Shown one piece after another: positions 29,001 to 39,602 of a DNA stretch of 64,000 nt (the first letter of the stretch is position 1; each line of letters begins with the position of its first letter). Location: positions 82,895,618-82,959,617 of the forward strand of contig CM060317.1 in assembly GCA_030674155.1 (NCBI GenBank). Direction: 5' to 3'. Origin of the DNA: Stramonita haemastoma (Eukaryota > Mollusca > Gastropoda > Neogastropoda > Muricidae). The notes under the pieces are model-generated. The model was given only the letters and a program-made list of their open reading frames with translations. It had not been told where the DNA came from and did no database searches. The position numbers and the translations under genes were made by a program.

Positions 29001-32000
29001 GTGGGGTGTGGCCAAGTCAGCAGGACCAGAAAAGTTGAATTTATGCATTATATTGAAATATGTGCATATAGATTTGATCAGATGGGCAAAGATCATCCCA
29101 ATTGAGAGTATATTCCTGTATGTCTTTGTCTTGTATAACTTGACTGAGAAATTTGTGTTAGGCAAAAATTTGTATAAATTGTAATTTATAATTTAGGCAT
29201 GTTATGTTAAGTAATCAGATTTTCTTAAGACCGGAATAGATTCCTCTTTCATTTGACATGAAAAAAAGGGGGGTTTTGGTATGTCTCAAATAGTTTTCAT
29301 GCCAGAAGTTTTGGTTAATTATTAGCCCTGAAACTAAAAACCTGGCACAGAGGAAACTTGAATGAGATTTCTCTTGGCAGTGAACTAATTTTGTTAAAAT
29401 AACATAGCAAAGAGCATGTTGTTCATGGGATAAAAGTAATCTGTCATGCAATTCACTAAAGATATATACATATATGTAATATTTTAAATAGGAACAATAA
29501 TTTATTGTTACAAAATTTATATATTTTTTTTCCATGGTAAAACAGTCGCCCTCTGCCTTATGGGTGTTTTTTTTTTTTTAAGGGTCCTTTTGAAACATTT
29601 TTTCATCCTATTTCTACCATCACTGAATTCAATGAGATAATGACTTGAAGGATATGTATACTTTATAATGCACTATTTTTGTAAACTAATAAAGCAAACA
29701 TTTTTGACTTGGAACCAAAACTTCACTTTGGTCTGGCAGGGTGTAACGGGTCTGCAGGCATTAAAATATTTCAAACAATGCCTATAGAATTTTGTCAGAC
29801 ACAAAGGATTTCTACCCAAAGGTTTTGACAAAGAAATCCAGAATATTTATAATGCTTTTAGGAGCGGCCAATACCACTTTTAAGGTTTTTCTGTTTTTCT
29901 TTGTTCCTTGGGACAGAGTTCTGAGGCTTACTAATGATGAGAATGTGCACACATGACTGTTTTTACTGATCATTGAGGTAGTCTAATTACGATTTGAGGA
30001 ATAAGGAAAGGATTTAGGTGTAAGAAAAAGCTTACAGGCAAAGTGCAATAATTAAACAATTTTCGCAGGTAGGATGGCTCCCCCCCTAATCCAGAGCTCC
30101 AAGGTTTACAAATGGATTTTACATCTGTGATTGTTTTTGTCCACCATAAAGGTAGCAGGATTCTGACTTTAGGGATGATGTCTAAACGTGAGTGTTTTTG
30201 CATTTTTTAAAAAGTGTCAAGATGGAAGGTGGCAGAGAGGTTGACATTCAACTGCCTAAATAGAAAACCGTGAGGATCTGGGGTTGATTCCAGCCTTGCC
30301 CTTCCCAGTTTGACCACACACACAAGAAAAATCAATGTGAATGTCAGAGTCCTTCAGATGAGACTATAAGCCAAGGCCCCATGTGAGAATGACTCGGAAC
30401 ATCTGGCACACACATTGAAAACCCGTTCTGCCTTTCAACAGGACAATTTTAAGCTGGTATAGTGGATGATAATGTTTTAAAAAAAGCGTGCACACAGGTG
30501 TTGTGTTTAGACGCTATCGCCAAAGTTGGAATGCAGCTGTCTAAATGGGGGTGGGAACGATTGCATACACAAAAATGCCATTGTTGGTGAGCCTGCCTCA
30601 GAGCTCTATTTAAAATGACCCTTTTTTTGTAATATATGGGAAAGATTTCTGCTTGGGTTTACACATGAGAGCTCTTCATAGTCTCATCCAAAGGACTCTT
30701 GAACTGGTGCCTTGGTGGTGGCTGATACCCGGGGCATCCAATTCACGCAGTGCACTGGCCACAAGGCAATCAGACACTTGCTGATTGGAATAGACAAAAT
30801 ACCAAAGTTAGTAGTGGATTTTTTGTGGAAGGCTTAGCAAATTATGCCAGGGAAGGAAGAATTGCAAGGAGAAATGAAGGGGGAGGGGGAATAAATTGTA
30901 GTTAACACAAGAATATTGGATGAAAAATCGGATGCACCCACTATAAACGGTGAAATTTGACCTTGCTTGTGAAAAGGACAAAAATATTGTTTAAAGGAGG
31001 GTTTGAATATTGCATATTGGCTAAATCTACAGGATGTGGTCTGGTTATTTGGCTTGCTGCAAACTAGATGTGACAGAGAGATGGATATTTAATGTGCATA
31101 TACCAGGGGTTTTTTTGTTTTTGTTTTTTTTCTTTATTTTTATTACCATGCACACATAATCCAGTACTGTGGCATAAATAGGGTTTTTTTAATATACACT
31201 TTATGGGTGCTAGTCCCATTGAAGTTTGTGTGTGGTTTGTAACAGCATTTTAAAGTTTTTTTTAGAGTTTGTAATTTGTGTGAAAAGCATTTATTTTTTA
31301 GGGTTTGCGTAATTTTTGTGTTAACACCATTACAGTTTGTGTGATTTTTGTGTTAACATTTAATTTTTAAAGTAACACATTCTTGCCAGTAGGAGCCCTA
31401 TTTAATTTGGAGAGGATAATTTTTCAGCTGAAGGAATGTTTCTGCGAGTACTATATATATCTGAAGTTTCTAGGATAATGACGTTATGGTTAGCCAAGCA
31501 GAATTGATTAAACTATGTTCTTGGGGGACCCTCTCCTTTCCAACCAGTAAGCGAACATTCTTGACAGTGGTCTGTATGAAGCAAAAGCAGTTAGGAAACA
31601 AATTATTGGCAAATAGAGGTGGTTTTTTTTTTTTTTTTTGGGGGGGGGATAACAACCCACCTATGCATGGACCAACTGATAGTTTTCTATGAAAAAGGTA
31701 ACATAGAGAGTGGTTATAACAGAGTGCCCCATCTTGGAATATGGCCAACTGAAGCTTACGACACAGTGCATTTTGGCTAAACTTAAAAACTTTAGTGTCC
31801 CTTTTAGTCTTTCATCCACTACAATGGTTTCTTTTTCCTTGTCATAAATGTGACCAGTTCAGCTAGGATGACATGTTGCCTGAGAAATACTTGATACTTT
31901 GATGATTGTGAGTTTTAAAGTTAATGCCATCACTGATTTAGTCACACTTGCATTATGTTCTCTGTCATCTAGCAAAGTTTTACTTTGTACATAGGTAAAA

Positions 32001-32811
32001 GGGTTTTCCATTACTTTTGTTGTTTGAGAGCAAGGTGTCAGAGACCAGCTTCTCAAGGGACCGGCATATCAGGGGCAATGCCCATCTCCACCCCCTTCCA
32101 ACTTTAACTTCCCTGTCCTTAGGGAGGCCAGGTACCCATTTACATCTGTGGGAATGTACTGGAGCCAAGGTGCAAATGGTCACCCTTCCTCAGTAACCTT
32201 GCACAATGCTGCTTAAATGAGCTTGGGGAAAGCTAGCGCCCCGACTACTGAGCTATCCAATCCCCACTTATTCATAGGAATGCCAAATATGTATTAATAT
32301 TTTTTGAAAAATATCAACTCGAGACTTATAATTCAACTAAAAAAGAATTCAGAAATCATGCAGTCTCTCTGTGCTTGTATGTTGGACATATGCTGACTAG
32401 CTGTGAGTAGCTCTGTATTGTATAAGATGGACTGGCTACATTAATTTTGAACTTTACATTGCTTACAGATCTTCTTACAGGATCACAATGCTGCGCACTA
32501 CTTTTCAGTGTCTGGAGTAATTTCCATCTTAAAAAGCTGCTTGGCTGCATTTCCGTCTGGAACTTCTGAAGCACTTTACAAGCTGGCATATACATTTGAA
32601 GAAACTTCTTTTGAAAAAGTTTTTAAATTTTATGTCCTGGTTTTGTGCAGGAAAACCAAAATTATATGCCAGCAGAAACTACAGGCTTTTAGTAATTTGT
32701 AATGGTTGAACCATTTTAAAGTGTATAATTAAACATATCTATAAATTTTATGTGACAAATATCAGCTGGATTGATAGGCACCTTTGATTATTCAAGAACA
32801 TAACTTGCCTG

Positions 32812-32846
<35 letters not shown>

Positions 32847-35800
32847 GAGACAGCGCTGTTGCCTGTAATTAAACTGATTTAAGCAAAAATTTTGTCAAGT
32901 AGGCCAGACAGTGTCTTTGTGAATGTGATGAAAGTAGCTCATCCATAAACAGGATTTGAAGATAGAAAGCGAAGAGGCAGAATGAGGCCATGAAAACATT
33001 TGCCATGATAATAGTATAAGGAGAGTTGCATTGGCATATTTTTGGGTGAATAGACGTGTGGCTATATAGCTACAGCAATTCTGGATGTAGGACCAATTTT
33101 AACTTCATTTCCTTAGGCTTGTCATCTTCAATACTGTAGGCAGTCCAAACACACTGAGCATCATAGCCATGGTCAAAACACATTTAAAAGATCTCCACAC
33201 AACTCAAAATAGTGAAAACATTATCCCAGCAGTACAGAAAGTGGGTGTTTACATATAAGTGCAGTCTTTGCTAAGCATTATGCATGAACTAACACCAGTT
33301 CTGATTATATTCTTGATGTCCATAGAAACCATTGTTATAAATTTCTAAATAGGGGTGGGTAGCTTTGAATGATATTAAGTGAAATTACAGATTTCAAACC
33401 CATCATTCAAGATATCCTAAAACAAATTGCTGCTCAACTGCTCAGTGTTTCAGTGGATGACTAGTTGCATAGGACATGGCACAGAGAGAGGTCTCTTCAG
33501 CACCAGTTTTTTGTTTTCCAAATGTAACTTTTGGTCTTTGTGTCTTTTCAATGTGAACACAAGAAGCCTTGAAATTCTGTCAATTTGTATTGGTCTTCAC
33601 ATCTGTGGTGCAAAAACACTATCATAGCTGCCATTCATTTTTCCCTAAAATTTTGGTTTGTTTTTTAAACACTAGTTTCCAGAGTTAAAACAAAAGAAAA
33701 AGGCACATACCAGTACGACAACACGTGCTGATTTCTAGTACCAGACGGCAAGATGTCAAAGAAGAGAATACAATATAATGGCTGTGCTTATCGCTAAGAA
33801 GCTGGTTCTCAAATACACAGTTTTCCATGCATTGATTAATCAAAAGAATCTGGTTCTCAGATACAAAAACTACTCCCCATACATTGATCTTGACAAGGCA
33901 AAAGTTGTTTTCTGTGGAACTCTGCTGGTGCAAGTATAGATTTTCACAAGGCCAACAAAATAACATCTTTGTAGATGAGTCTAGAAGAGTTTACTGCTGC
34001 GATTATGGCATAGCAGTTCCTATTTGTTGCCTTAAAAAAAAATCCATCCAAATTGTATGGTGCCGATTCAAATGCATGCAAATGCACAAACTAGCCTTGT
34101 AGACAGCAATATCTTGAGGCCAGACACTGGTTGGTAAAGGGAAAATTTTGTTTAAATCGTTTTAAGGGTATTGTTGCTTTAGATGTATTATACACCACTT
34201 GAGAATTACAAAAATTAGTTTGACTATGTAGTATGGCTTTCCGTTTCCATGGAAATGAATTCAAACTGACCAACAAAAATATATATTGTGAAAGAAAACT
34301 TCCCCTCCCAAAAATTAAACAGATTGTAATTGTGTTTTCCATACAAGTTTTTACAATTGCTTTTCAGTTTTACACATTTTTAAGACATTGTACAGGGGTT
34401 TTTTTGTTAATTTTTCTTGTGAAATCCTGGATTTTTGTGACAAATTTGGCTGGGTAGAAAGTTTCAGATTGCTATAACTTCCAAGTTTATCAAGATAAAT
34501 GCAAACCAATCTGTAAAACTTTAGATTATATTACTGAACCAAGCATGCAAGGTTTCAACGCTGTGCCTTTTGTTTTGTAAAGTGCATGTTCTGTCAAAAA
34601 ATGGATTGGGTGGTAAAAATAGAAAATGAAAGAAAACCAAGTATACATTTACACTCGATAAATGTTGTCATCTTTATTGTCAAATTATCATGTACCCTTT
34701 GTTTTGTAAAGTGTATGTTCTGTCAAAAAATGGATTAGGTGGTAAATATAGAAAACGGAGAAAATGAGGAAAGAAAACCAAGTATGCATTTACACTCAAT
34801 AAATGTTATCTTTATTGTCAAATTATAATTTATGTTGCTTTTTTTTTTTTTTTTTTTTTTGAAAAAAAATTATGGGACATGAAAGAATACATGTTTAGGG
34901 TTCCATTTCCAAAAAAATAACTCAAAATCATGATTTTTAACGGAAATCCGACCCGTGTCTGGCCTTAGGTAATGATTGTGTGGGCATGCCTATTAAGAAA
35001 GCCATCAACGCAGATATGTGTTTTAGTACTTTTGGTTTCCACACTAATACTCTTGCCTTCTATGTCGTATTGTCGGGCAATAAGTTGCATTTTTGACCAT
35101 AAAATGTGCTATAGGGAGCAGATGCTTTTTCATAGGGGGGCAAACCCACCTCTCACCAAAATTTGGTTTCATGATTCTCAACGGTTGGCAGCTGTGCACT
35201 ATATTGGTGTTTATTATTCTGCATCTTTTACCTGCCTTTGAAATGGATTGTAAAACTTGCATTTCAGATATCATTTTGGTATTCACCATAACTTCAAAAA
35301 CAAAAAGTATCACTTGATGAATATTTAAAAAAAAAAAAAAAAAAAAGATATGGATACCCTGCAAGGATTTCTAGTCTCCTTGGGTGAGATAATTGGTCTC
35401 TTGGGTGAGATTATTGTACTGCTCAAGAACTTTGTGTCAAAGGTTGGAGTTGATAGGTGCATGCTCAGTGTTCGTACCATCCACACCACACGATACTATA
35501 CTTTTCTATTTTTTTTTAAAAAGGGTTTTAATGTGCAGGCAAGATGGCATGCGTATTTTTCCACACATGACCCCAGTTAAGAACCTTATCTGAGGGATTT
35601 GTATGTAGAGTAGAATTAATATAAATTTATATACCTTGCAGAGAAAGCTCGGCGTACTCCATCTACACCTTTAAAGTTAGACCAGGTTGCTAATTGAATG
35701 CTCTAGCCATTGAGCTGTCATTGCTCCCCCTCAAAACAGTTTAGGAAGCCTTTTGAATGTTATTCTAACATAATGTAAACATTACATTTTGGTACACAAC

Positions 35801-37146
35801 GTTAAATGAATGAGACTTGATCAGCAAAAAGTTATCAGAAAGTTTGTGTTTTACCAATGTTTACCTTAAACCATTACACTACCAACAATTTTTAAGGGTA
35901 TTAGAGCTCCTGCTGAAAGCAAACCACCGATCAAATGGGTACTCTCTTCCATGGCAACACAGGGTGCTTGGTGCATATGTATATATATGTATACACTGTA
36001 CAGGTGCTATAGCACAGCACACTTGTACACAAGATGGAGAACTTGGTTTATTAAATTATGCAATAACTGCTTTTACAGATGTGTGTTGATTATAGAGATG
36101 AACATCTGTTCATGAAAAAGTTAACGATACAGAACATGGTGAGATCTTTTCCAGGAGAATGTATTATATTCTGATTTTTGGGAAGCTTTCTTCAATTCCT
36201 TATCCACAAATTTCATGATCCTGTCAAAATTGTTTGAGTATTTGCTTCTTATAATCTAAGCTGATTCAATGAATTGCAGAAATAGGTCAGCATACCACAG
36301 TACTAACACTATGACAGTAGATTGTGGTCTTCCTCCTAAGCTGTCTATAACACATTTTTATCCACAAATTTTCTTGTCAATGTGGACAAAATATGAAAAT
36401 ATATCTGTTGACTCAAAGTGTGATTCAAGTGTTTGGATTTGTTTTAAACTTGTGTAACTGCTTTCAGAAAGGCTTCTATAGGCAACAAATTCATCTGACA
36501 AACATGTTGACTTTCTCCAACCTAACTATGCTATATATAGAATACATACACTACATGTGGAATACATTCAGAAATGCTAGCTCGTGCATTGAAAAGCAGT
36601 AAGATTTTATGAGTAGAAATAGGTCTAATCCAAATGGGTCTCTTGACTAAAGACGGTTGCAAAACGTGATAAGTTACTTCAGACTGTTTAAAGATGCCTT
36701 TGGAAATTTTGTTGAAAGACTGATTATTGTGAAAGTCCCTGCAAACAGTCACACTTGTTATAATTACCAACATCATGCCTTTGGGCATTTTTCAGGGCAG
36801 TGTGATACCTGTGGAGCAATCTTTGGCTGCTCGCATTCATACACCCGTCTCCGATGTTAACACCAATGAGCAGACAGCGGTTTCTACAGTACCGGTGATC
36901 CCATTGCAAACTCCAACCTCGAAAGCTGGGAACATTGTAGCAAATTACAAGAAACCATATGCTCTAACACGACGATCCTTCAGTACCCCAACTATTCTTG
37001 TGAAACATGGACACAAAGTTCAAAGAATTATGGTCTCCAGCACAACTCCCCCAACATTGTACAATGGACAGGTTTTGAATCCAAGTGAGAACGGAGATGA
37101 AAATTATGTTAGATACACACCAGCACCAGCCCCATCTTCAAATTAG
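13506..37146 (+). CDS. BOLL: Boule-like (DAZ family) RNA-binding protein, C-terminal part, five exons (partial)
   Basis: Join of 13506-13621, 16472-16549, 19106-19159, 23820-23972 and 36796-37146; 249 residues and a stop codon. Boule proteins are cytoplasmic RNA-binding translational regulators needed for meiosis in animal germ cells. They have one N-terminal RRM followed by a Gln/Pro/Tyr-rich tail with a DAZ-type motif. The window shows only the part after the RRM. The first exon reads IPPGTVLFTNGVPYTYQNG, like the vertebrate segment with PYTYHNGVAYF. Later exons give VMVPPAQTVYMAPQY and TQWRWGPQ, matching the vertebrate PVMVAQPIY and GQWQWSVPQ in the same order. Every junction is GT-AG. The first exon starts with two bases of a split codon; all later junctions are phase 0. 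No RRM exon with an IFVGG or KGYGFV motif was found in 1-13505, so the 5' part is probably outside the window. Identity is strong; full extent is unknown. Confidence 0.9.
15059..15112 (+). repeat. (CA)n microsatellite
   Basis: About 26 uninterrupted CA units in a BOLL intron. Confidence 0.95.
15219..15925 (+). repeat. Repeat family B, copy 2, split by a family A SINE
   Basis: Begins gggatgttccaccagag and, after the inserted SINE (about 15315-15648), continues with tctctaaggacaagtttg, ggctgacccttatggttgac and the gatatggtctgtgtggttgg tail seen in copy 1. The order of insertion is therefore B first, then A. Confidence 0.65.
15315..15648 (-). repeat. SINE family A, copy 2 (most complete)
   Basis: The minus-strand head carries B box GGGTTCAATTCC (15581-15592) and an A-box-like TAGCGGTCAGA. 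The body includes CCTTCCGATGAGACTATAAA, and the tail ends ATTATCCTCGATATAAAAC. Inserted into family B. Confidence 0.72.
16472..16549 (+). CDS. BOLL: BOLL exon: Pro/Tyr/Gln-rich segment
   Basis: 26 codons in phase 0 between acceptor ttgacag (behind a run of ten T) and donor gtaagt. The peptide carries VMVPPAQTVYMAPQY. It corresponds to the vertebrate Boule PVMVAQPIYQQPAY region, which belongs to the DAZ-like motif used for partner binding in this family. Confidence 0.88.
16550..19105 (+). other. BOLL: BOLL intron with G tracts
   Basis: Holds several poly(G) runs (17704-17715, 17982-17996, 18055-18153) and otherwise unrecognised AT-rich sequence. Confidence 0.85.
18055..18153 (+). repeat. About 100-bp nearly pure G tract
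   Basis: Runs of G broken only by single A or T, ending in about 50 uninterrupted G. A shorter G run with similar flank (ggggggagtaga...taacgttta) lies at 17982-17996, so the two look like a tandem duplication. In a BOLL intron, on the transcribed RNA's strand. Confidence 0.85.
19106..19159 (+). CDS. BOLL: BOLL exon: short WRW segment
   Basis: A 54-base, 18-codon phase-0 exon between acceptor tttgcag and donor gtaagt. It encodes TTPPQWTSQPTQWRWGPQ, which lines up with the vertebrate Boule QYLPGQWQWSVPQ. It is too short to find as an ORF; it is supported by splice sites, frame and order within the family. Confidence 0.87.
19652..19849 (-). repeat. SINE family A, copy 3, truncated head
   Basis: Keeps the body and 3' tail (aaggataaaggaataagcac on the plus strand, then cagttttgtaaatctt) but lacks the tRNA-like head, as expected for 5' truncation. 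Confidence 0.65.
21365..21768 (+). pseudogene. BED/hAT-like zinc-finger coding remnant
   Basis: Frame 21365-21768 reads KNAWEWVDGEVKVGDRNVQI, then FCEACQCDIIYASCG with ALEDHL and KHKK. This is a C-x2-C ... H-x4/5-H zinc finger in the layout of BED/hAT-type transposase or host zinc-finger N-termini. It then reads KKQATLSIFFRK to a stop. A TAA at about 21605 sits between the two His positions. An alternative start at about 21382 is in another frame, so the copy also seems frameshifted. It lies in a BOLL intron. Confidence 0.5.
21911..21987 (+). repeat. (CT)n microsatellite
   Basis: About 37 CT units, immediately before a family A SINE. Confidence 0.95.
21988..22247 (+). repeat. SINE family A, copy 4
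   Basis: Plus-strand body (cttcagatgagactataaac) and tail (gcttatcccattatccttg). It lies between two (CT)n tracts, and its tail runs into a (CT)n at 22255-22274. Confidence 0.65.
22490..22556 (+). repeat. (CT)n microsatellite
   Basis: About 33 uninterrupted CT units. Confidence 0.95.
22772..22830 (+). repeat. SINE family A tail fragment
   Basis: Reads ggccggatgaaaaaaaa and gcttattctgttacccttgg, a diverged family A 3' end, followed again by a (CT)n near 22852. Confidence 0.5.
22982..23106 (+). repeat. (CT)n then (CA)n compound microsatellite
   Basis: CT units to about 23063, then an impure CA stretch to 23106. Confidence 0.92.
23820..23972 (+). CDS. BOLL: BOLL exon: Ala/Pro-rich segment
   Basis: 51 codons in phase 0 between acceptor tttgacag and donor gtaatc. 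It includes GYVWAAMHASPDLMYAQ, then a PPPPQ run, and ends DPAFVEGAPVE. This matches the vertebrate region with FLYLQPSEVIYQPVEI in spacing and residue type. The next intron is the longest in the window at about 12.8 kb. Confidence 0.88.
25798..26122. repeat. Three-copy tandem repeat of about 110-130 bp
   Basis: All three units share tttttcaattaaactgtg, gcattttgcctatctt and a cttcatt...gtgga-like end. Flanking parts differ and there are T-rich insertions between units 2 and 3. In the long BOLL intron. Confidence 0.8.
26955..27126 (+). pseudogene. Possible Tc1/mariner-type transposase helix-turn-helix remnant
   Basis: One frame reads TKKVSAKENLQKINDKTKLS, then LGMFVAEMEISARTVTKAMK and a stop. 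This resembles the second N-terminal helix-turn-helix of mariner-like transposases (pattern ...S.R.MA.EM.VS.RT..R..K). No catalytic DDE part was seen. Similarity is judged by eye only. Confidence 0.35.
30222..30500 (+). repeat. SINE family A, copy 5, diverged
   Basis: Has a tRNA-like head (ggtggcagagaggttgac; B box gggttgattcc at 30281-30291) and the body sequence gtccttcagatgagactata. The tail is degenerate. Confidence 0.6.
32040..32268 (-). repeat. tRNA-derived SINE-like repeat (family F)
   Basis: The minus strand starts GGGGATTGGATAGCTCAGTA, with an A-box-like TAGCTCAGTAGTCGGGGCGC. The body is unlike families A, C and D. The B box is not clear. Confidence 0.45.
34566..34832. repeat. Two-copy tandem repeat of about 130 bp
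   Basis: Both units carry ctttgttttgtaaagtg, gtcaaaaaatggatt, aagaaaaccaagtat and aaatgtt...ctttattgtcaaatta. In the long BOLL intron. Confidence 0.8.
35610..35730 (-). repeat. Possible tRNA-derived SINE fragment
   Basis: The minus strand reads AGGGGGAGCAATGACAGCTC then AATGGCTAGAGCATTC, similar to a tRNA 5' half. Short and diverged. Confidence 0.35.
36796..37146 (+). CDS. BOLL: BOLL terminal exon: 116-residue basic/Ser-Thr-rich tail and stop
   Basis: The exon follows acceptor ggcatttttcag and reads 116 codons in phase 0 to a TAG at 37144-37146. It opens GSVIPVEQSLAARIHTPVSD and contains NYKKPYALTRRSFSTPTI and a HGHKVQRIMVSSTTPP stretch. I do not recognise this tail from vertebrate Boule, whose C-terminus is different. 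The clean reading frame, acceptor and downstream poly(A) signals support it as the true last exon. The KKPYALTRRS patch is basic; its role is unknown. Confidence 0.85.
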   Translation, partial: GSVIPVEQSLAARIHTPVSDVNTNEQTAVSTVPVIPLQTPTSKAGNIVANYKKPYALTRRSFSTPTILVKHGHKVQRIMVSSTTPPTLYNGQVLNPSENGDENYVRYTPAPAPSSN

Positions 37147-37600
37147 AAGTGACAAAGAACTGTTACAGTGAATGTAATGGACAGATAATTACATTCCTAT
37201 GAGTGAAACTTGATACTTTGACTTTCTTAAACATAGGTATACAGAGCAGAGAAAGAATCCTGTACACAGCAGCGTCAGTAATATTGACATTAAAAGGTCT
37301 TAAGTTGAGGCCAAGTTCTCAACAGAAATGTCATTGAAAGGCAAATAAAGCCTAGTCTGTCAGCGGAAAGATTACCAGTTGTCTTTCATGCTAAAAATGT
37401 CTTAAATGATCATATTCTTTTGTTGCTTGCATTGTATTCAGTTAAGTTCATGGGATGAACTACACCACCTGTATTAGTATTTATGGGTTCCTTCAAGTGG
37501 TTTTGATGCACTTTGTACTAGTGGACAGATTGACAGAATTTCAAAGGTATGTGTATGATTTCTAAGGAATAAAAGCATGAGAGAAGTGTTATTTTGCATA
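37147..37600 (+). promoter_or_regulatory. BOLL: BOLL 3' UTR with two AATAAA poly(A) signals
   Basis: AATAAA occurs at 37344-37349 and 37568-37573. The second is followed by a GT-rich stretch near 37609-37625, the usual downstream element, so cleavage near 37585-37600 is likely. The first could give a shorter 3' UTR. Confidence 0.6.
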
Positions 37601-38766
37601 GTTCAAAATTGTGTGTATATGTTTGATGGAAGGAAAATGATATTGAGGTAAACATTGGATAACACTAGCCCAGCTACCCCATATTTTTTTTCTTTTTTAT
37701 TAGGAATGTGGACCCAGCTTATTTCTCTCCAAAGATGTATGGTCCCCTTTTCAAACGGTATTGATTGCATGACGGTTACCTGAGCATATTTCATTTTAGG
37801 CACCTTTTTAGGGAGGCTTTATTAGATCACATAACAGGTGAGCTTTTTACAATAAGGGCTATGTGTTGGATGTGAAGTTGCACGTTGATTGATACTGCTG
37901 TATTTAGGGTGGGGGTGGGTTATTGTTTGTGTGGTTTTTTTTAACAAATGTTATTGTTAGCTGTTTTTGAGGTTCTTTTGATTAGAGGGGTTTTTGTTTT
38001 TAAGTAAACATGTCTATAATTGTAGGCACTACTTATTTGACTGTCTTTTTATTTTTTTTAACTTGGTTGTCTGGCAGTCCAAGAATTTTCTAGGCATTGT
38101 CTTGGGCAAGATGAAAATCATGGAGACCAACAATCTTCATGTTTCAGACTTAAACGCTGGGTATGTTTGTGCTGTCAGTGAGGTCTTCCCATCCTCAAGT
38201 CAAGAACACTTTAATCACATTCCATGAATGGCAGTTATAACTGTGGAAGATAAATGCAAAATATAACATGCTCAAGAGCTTGCTGGCAAATAGAACCAGT
38301 GGCTCCAGACAAAAATCCTTTAATTGAAGATCTTTTCAGTGAGAATTGAACCCAAGTGCGATAACTAAATGATCAGAAGTTCAACTTGTTACTGATAAGC
38401 ATTTCTGAAATAAATATAGCTCCTGTAAGATTGCAGGCACTGCTGAGATTACACTTTTGACCTTTGAATAATTCTGAAGCTTTGTAACACAAATGACAGT
38501 TGAGGGATGCCAAAAGTACTTGTTTCAAAGCAGCTTTTAGATGATGGTGGGTGCGTATGATCAGGGAAAGAGGTTCTGAAAACATTTTTACATTCTAAGA
38601 TACAGTAACTTGATTCATGCACGGACATTAAGTGCATTATTGAATGTGTGCTAAATGAAGTGCTTTTTATTTTGTATTGTGATGTTTGCCCAAGAATTAT
38701 AAATGTTCCATTTGCCTCTGGGGTCTTAATATGAGAGCAGAGGGTTGCCATCCACACACATACACC

Positions 38767-38797
<31 letters not shown>

Positions 38798-39436
38798 GGT
38801 TAATATATGCTCGAAGAACTGTGTTTAGTGATTTTTTTTTTCTGATCAAGATTTTTTAACATTGACATGTCTCTTGGGGGGGATGCATGGCTACCAAGAC
38901 ATGCTTTTTTCTTCCATGCGTTTTTTAAACCCTCAAAACAGATTTTTATTTTCTAAAGTTTAAACAATGAAAGTTTTGAAAAACGTACAGGTTTGTGGTG
39001 TATCAGTATTTTCTAATCTACTGTAACAGATAAATCTGAACTAGTACATAGTGCACACTTACTTAACAGTTTCAGGTATTTTCCATGTTGCAAGCTAACT
39101 TAAGCAGCATACCATGAGAGTAACAAAAACACGGTGAATAGTAGCACTTCTGACGGAAATGGAAAGAAATGGCCCATTTACTGACAGTTCTCAGGATTTT
39201 TTTTTTTGTTCCCCGGCTATACCTCTGATTCAATGATGAAATTTTGCAAATGAAAAGCATTTACACATCATTGAGGTTCTACTGACTTGAGGGATGATGT
39301 CTAGAGGAGACACCAGTGTCCATGCATTTTTTGGTTGGTTGGGTGTCTTTTTTTTTTTCTATTCATTGCAGTCGAGCATCCTGACATTTAGGATGATATG
39401 TAAGCACAACACCTTTGTGCATGAGTGGGGTTTTTT

Positions 39437-39602
39437 TTGTAAATTCTTTTTGTCTCTTCCTACTGGCACACAATGGCCTACTCTACTGAAAGTAAAGCCA
39501 GTTCTGCATGTGTTTGTACATGGGACTTTATTATCTCATCCAAAGGACTTTCAGGGCCATGGAGTCTTACTGATGTTGACTTAAGGGGAAGTATTCCCTC
39601 AT
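39437..39602 (-). repeat. SINE family A, copy 6, partial
   Basis: Plus-strand view contains cacacaatggcctactct and ctcatccaaaggactttc, both family A body markers. No tRNA-like head is clear. Confidence 0.55.

Larger units (their letters stand above)
23973..36795 (+). other. BOLL: Large BOLL intron (12.8 kb)
   Basis: No extra exon was needed: the reading frame joins directly in phase 0 across it. It holds two tandem repeats, SINE-like fragments at 30222, 32040 and 35610, a transposase remnant at 26955, and poly(T)/poly(A) runs at 32818, 34839 and 35327. A skipped or alternative exon cannot be excluded. Confidence 0.8.
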
